From Lathyrus oleraceus (Eukaryota > Streptophyta > Magnoliopsida > Fabales > Fabaceae): a stretch of DNA of 64,000 nucleotides. The stretch lies in contig NC_066584.1 of NCBI RefSeq assembly GCF_024323335.1, positions 433,871,408 through 433,935,407 of the forward strand. The letters run 5' to 3'. The position numbers and the translations under genes were made by a program. The notes under the pieces were generated by a model. The model made no database searches. It had not been told where the DNA came from and saw only the letters and a list, made by a program, of their open reading frames with translations. This document shows positions 60,049-64,000 of the stretch, piece by piece (positions within the stretch are counted from its first letter, which is position 1; every line of letters begins with the position of its first letter).

Positions 60049-62898
60049 TCACCTTAAATTGTTACTTCCAATTCTATTGAAACGGCTCAAAGAAGGTGAG
60101 ACTCTATTGCTCCTTGAATCAGAATCTTGGTCTGAATTTGTAGACCCTACTTCCCAAAGACCTTGAAAAGGTCTTCTAGAGGAAATGTATCCCTCTAACT
60201 CATGCCGTTGTCTTGGTGCACTTTGCGATCGAACTTTAGCCCTTGAGGATTCGGTGTTCGCCATGAAATTAGGGTAACCGGAGTAACCGCCTAAGAAACT
60301 CCATGAACATTCACTTCTTGTAGGTGTAAAAGGAGTACCTCTTCTTACACTGTTTCCGGTTTTTGAAGACGCGGAGAATGTTTGTGGACTATTATCAGCC
60401 GTGCGTGATGCTGTTTCTTGGTCTTTTCCTTTGTGAAACTTGAATGAGGGACTTTGGTTTTGAGGTTTTGTTGAATGTTTCGATGGGGACTCGTGTGGCT
60501 TCCATGTATCTACTTCGAGAATCTTATCGATTTTATCGTCATGAGAATGTTTATGCTTGAATGAAGTATCTTTGATTTGGTTACCGGAGTTATCTTGCAT
60601 CCAATGGTCTAACCAATTGGAGCCAAACCTTTGTCTCTCCGACTCAATCTTCCTAAAATTTGCATTGGAACTACATCTCTGCAAGTTTAGAAACAAAATC
60701 AATTGAAGCGCGGTAATTTAAGTGTATGTTTACTATCACTGTGAGTTTGACAGAATCACAACGAATCACGTGATTTCGCGAAAACTAAAAGTGTGTTTGG
60801 AAACTTTGGAAACGGGTGGAAACACATTTTCACTGTTTTATCTTGTGAAGAATAGTAATGTACCTTAAGGATGGAAGATCCACCGAATTTCGTACTACAG
60901 ACACGATGTGAGTGCGGGTCCTCATATTCTTCGGGGACCTGCAATTAAGTACACAAATTTTAAATATAGAAAAGAGCGAGTTTAACAACCACAAATCATT
61001 ATTTTCTTAGTACTAGTAATCATTCGATTTCAATGTTAACCATAATTCAACCTAAAACAACATACACAAGCACAATATATGTTAGTGCTTGGTACTTACA
61101 GGGTAATGACAAAGTGAAGACTTGAAAGAATGCAAATTATCCGAAGACAAGTGGTGCGCGCGAGTCGCACGTGCCTGCGTCTGAAGTCGCACCAATGTTT
61201 GCATGCGCCTTAGCATATCCGCACTTTGCTTTCTCACAATATGACCCCTAACCAATGCTTGCAACTTCACCAATGCTTTTAGTGCTCTCAACGCCCTCCT
61301 CGCCTTCCAAATTAGCGACATTAACAAAATCAAATCAATTGGTTTCTTAAGGACAAAGAAAAATTATACCAAAAGCCATCATTTAGAAAACTTCATAAAG
61401 AAGTTTACTACTAATTTAAGTTAAGAAATGACAAGCAAGGAAAGTTCAACCTTCCCACATTGGCTAGCAAAAAGTTAAGTTCATTAGTTAAAGGATTGCA
61501 ATTTGCAACCTCTATCTAATAGTATAGTGTGTTAATTAGTGACATAAACTATAACTACTTTTTTCACGTTAATGTTATAAATCATAATAAAATCATTAAA
61601 CTAAAAGTAAGTTGAAAAGTCTATTTTTCCCACAAAGGAATGTTTTTAACCTTTTGAATTGGCAAAGCAAAGAAAATGACATGAGGAGTAACAATACCCA
61701 TACGCAAGCAAATACAAAACAAGTGGTTACCAACTTGGTCATTACATTGTGACACTACATTAAGGAATAGCAACCCTACATATGGGGCCATTACCTTAAA
61801 CGTGGTTGATGATGGGTTGGCAAAGGGCCACAATAGGGCCATTTTTAGTTTGCCTCATCTAAAGGTAACTATCATAACTCTTTGTCTAGGGTGAATCTTC
61901 CTCACAACACTTTCACATTTCCTTATCTAAATATTATTAATCCCTGATCCTCATTGTAAGAAAATTTTATTTTTTAAATATATGGAACAAGATTTGATGA
62001 GATGTAGTGTATTCTAGTGTGGAGGGGACCAGTACTACAGTTGTCTATGGAACAATTTGCTTTCACTAGCTATTAGCTACAATAATTTTTTTTTAGACAC
62101 ACCTCCCCGATGTATGCTAAAATGACACCGACTTTACATTTAGTTTTTAAATATCGTTATCGGAAATTTTTAAGGATAAACAAAAAATTGTATGTAAATA
62201 TCATATATATTCTTATGATTTTTTACTATTACTAAAAATTAGAATGAGAAATTGTTTATCTTGTTTTAATTTATTTTAATAGATCTCAAATGAGATTAAT
62301 CCATATTCTAAAATTAAAGGGATGTCGGTTCTATTTTAATAGAATTCAATAGACTTGAACATAATTTTCCAACCAAAAACACAATTCTCCTAAACAAATG
62401 TGATTACCGACTATGATTCTAAAGGAATAGATATCATTGTAAATTGCGGAAAGAAAATCAAAAATGTAGAAAGATTATATAATATACACTTACCAAATAA
62501 CCGCGGAAAGCTGATTGAATTCTAACGGCGGCGGTTTCCTCCGGCAACCGTGTCTGGCCAGTACGTGCTTTGGAGCTACTCCCCACGCCGTTGCTTGTCA
62601 GTCTGACAACCTCCGCAGCGGCATGTGCGGTGGCGAGAGCGGCCTCGGCGACGGCTGCAGTAGCGGCAGCAACGGCAATTGCATGTTTGTTCCGTTCTAA
62701 AGAAGTGGAGGGGTCAAATTGGGTGAAGGCGGAGGATGGTGGCGGTTGTGGCGGTGGGAGTGACTTTCTCCTGCTGCTCTGTTTGGCGAAGGTCCATCTT
62801 TTCTTGGTGTTGTTGTCTTTGTCAGATTTGGTACCTGAGCCGTCAGCGGGAGGAGGACACGGTTTTTTGGCGGCAAAGAGTCGCCGGAGAAAGCCCAT
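60049..62898 (-). CDS. IQ67-domain (IQD) calmodulin-binding protein
   Basis: Minus strand, four exons: 62494-62898, 61303-61100, 60938-60864 and 60678-60049 (135+68+25+209 = 437 residues), all GT-AG and phase 0. The N-terminus, [12 protein letters not shown], then Pro/Lys-rich sequence, is typical of IQDs, and an Ala-rich helix follows (about 74-98). The IQ67 domain starts with [13 protein letters not shown] at the end of exon 1 and continues [21 protein letters not shown] and [15 protein letters not shown] in exon 2; the intron sits at the position conserved in the family. Exon 4 encodes a Ser-rich basic tail with a DUF4005-like segment ([20 protein letters not shown]). IQDs are microtubule- and membrane-associated scaffolds that bind calmodulin. 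Closest by my recollection to the Arabidopsis IQD22-24 group; not verified. Looks functional. Confidence 0.93.
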
Positions 62899-63070
62899 GG
62901 TTCAAGTCATTGACGGTGATTGGTTATTTATTTGACTTTTGAAAGAAGGTTTAGGAAAATTTGAATTGAATTTAGTTAAGGTGAAGAAGTGAGGATGAAA
63001 AAGTAGTTGAAGAAGTGTGAACGCTTCGGGTTAGAGTTGAAGAGTGTCGGAGACTCGGTCATGGAATGGT

Positions 63071-63078
63071 TTTTTATA
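63071..63078 (-). promoter_or_regulatory. TATA box of the IQD gene
   Basis: TATAAAAA on the minus strand, about 173 bases before the ATG at 62898. It would give a leader of roughly 140 bases. Confidence 0.5.
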
Positions 63079-63089
63079 GTCCAAGTTCA

Positions 63090-64000
63090 ACCCCACGCGC
63101 AATTTACATGGCTCTTCTTATTGACAAGTGTGGATGAAAACGAGTCTTCTATATAGTAGTGACATTTGAATTATATGGTACTCAAATTATGAAAGCTTTT
63201 TAAATTGTAAAATTATCCTAGTTAATCAAACTTGTCTTTATGTTACAATTTAATATCTTTTGTTTGATCAATGTTTCTTATTTATAGATTAAAAGGGAGA
63301 AAATGGAGTTTTACATTCAAAATCCTTAGGAAACGCAAAAATATTCCCAAAAAGGTGTATTTAAACACTAATAAGTGTTGGTGGCAACGGATCCAATTCT
63401 TTGGGATTATAAGAAATATGAGTTCATATATTATAAATTCAATATTTTATTTATTTATAGATGTTATATATAGAAATTAGAATTGACACATGTTGAGTTT
63501 TAAAATTAGTGACGTTGATCTTCCGTATGGTGACGTAGAGTGGGCTTATAAGATTAATACTCGAATGTTTAACTAAGTTACAAAGTCCCAGATGAATATA
63601 GCGAAAAGTGAAGATCAGAAAAGTGTACCTTAAATCTCAAATATGTTGATTATATATGTTGGATTATCATGGTTGGACAATGTATGATATGATCCTCATA
63701 TTGGCCATTTGGTCGACCCATAATAGCTTCCCCCAGACTTATCGGGTGTGAATTTCGTTAAGGTATTGATGAATTTCTATTTTGGTGTGGTCGGGATTAC
63801 ATGCCAACACTGTGATTTCTAAGTCACTGGCGATCCTAAGTGGGAGGTATTTAGAGTTATAATTGTGCGTACTTTAATATAGAACCTCTGTTAGTCTTTT
63901 ATATTAGGATTTTAAGAATTGGGTCCTGAGAACCTTCTGTTGGGAACACCTTTTTCAAAGGACAGATATTCTCAGATCCTGATTCATCTTAATCAGAAGG
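63090..64000. other. IQD upstream flank and repeat-like sequence
   Basis: 63090-63480 is AT-rich upstream DNA. From about 63500 the style changes to moderately GC-rich, LTR-like sequence (GCTTCCCCCAGACTTATCGG near 63727), but I cannot place its ends. No gene seen. Confidence 0.35.

Noticed and set aside
62570..62935. 121-codon plus-strand ORF over the IQD first exon
   Set aside because: It is a shadow of the GC-rich, Ala/Pro-rich IQD exon on the minus strand, which has a full family match and consistent splice sites.

Overview
This window is nuclear DNA from a flowering plant, most likely a legume of the Pisum/Vicia/Lens/Trifolium/Medicago group. It is AT-rich and gene-poor, with spliced plant genes and long AT microsatellites. 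It is dominated by retrotransposons, including a 15.2-kb Ty3/gypsy element of the Tat/Ogre type, a lineage especially abundant in those legumes. The species assignment is inference; no species-diagnostic gene is present.

Layout. 1-2.3 kb: decayed Ty1/copia gag and early pol. 2.8-3.75 kb: a cluster of small inverted-repeat elements (MITEs), one nested in another, plus two AT microsatellites. 4.7-4.86 kb: a 42-bp tandem repeat. About 6.8-26.0 kb: an old RT-deleted Ty1/copia element whose 5' LTR carries a 386-bp insertion and whose 3' LTR was split by a young, nearly intact Ogre-type element (10730-25882). That element has 2-kb LTRs, a GTGTG target duplication, an extra 5' ORF, gag-protease, a predicted 236-bp intron, RT/RNase H/RNase H/integrase, and a repeat-rich 3' untranslated region. 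26.1-27.9 kb: a LINE 3' end. 27.9-31.1 kb: a 2.9-kb segment bounded by 307-bp direct repeats. 31.3 kb: a possible 40-codon membrane microprotein. 32.9-38.1 kb: RNase H of a second LINE, LTR ends, a broken Mutator-like transposase and a decayed repetitive protein tail.

The main gene island is 40.0-42.3 kb: a four-exon rhomboid protease gene with an intact Ser/His pair, followed by a small secreted eight-cysteine lipid-transfer-type protein. Next comes a PIF/Harbinger DNA transposon (42597-45984) bounded by TTA target duplications. It has an intact Myb-like ORF and a transposase interrupted only by two Trp-to-stop changes. 46-58 kb returns to MITE, copia, Athila-like and LTR fragments with chimeric junctions. 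A four-exon IQ67-domain (IQD) calmodulin-binding gene lies on the minus strand at 60.0-62.9 kb.

The three cellular genes (rhomboid, lipid-transfer-like, IQD) are independent transcription units; nothing suggests a shared pathway. I found no previously undescribed multi-gene system. The most informative observations are the phase-matched intron in the Ogre-type pol region, variable U3 repeats between its LTRs, the degenerate tandem array in its 3' untranslated region, the LTR junctions joining unrelated elements, and the small membrane-peptide ORF.
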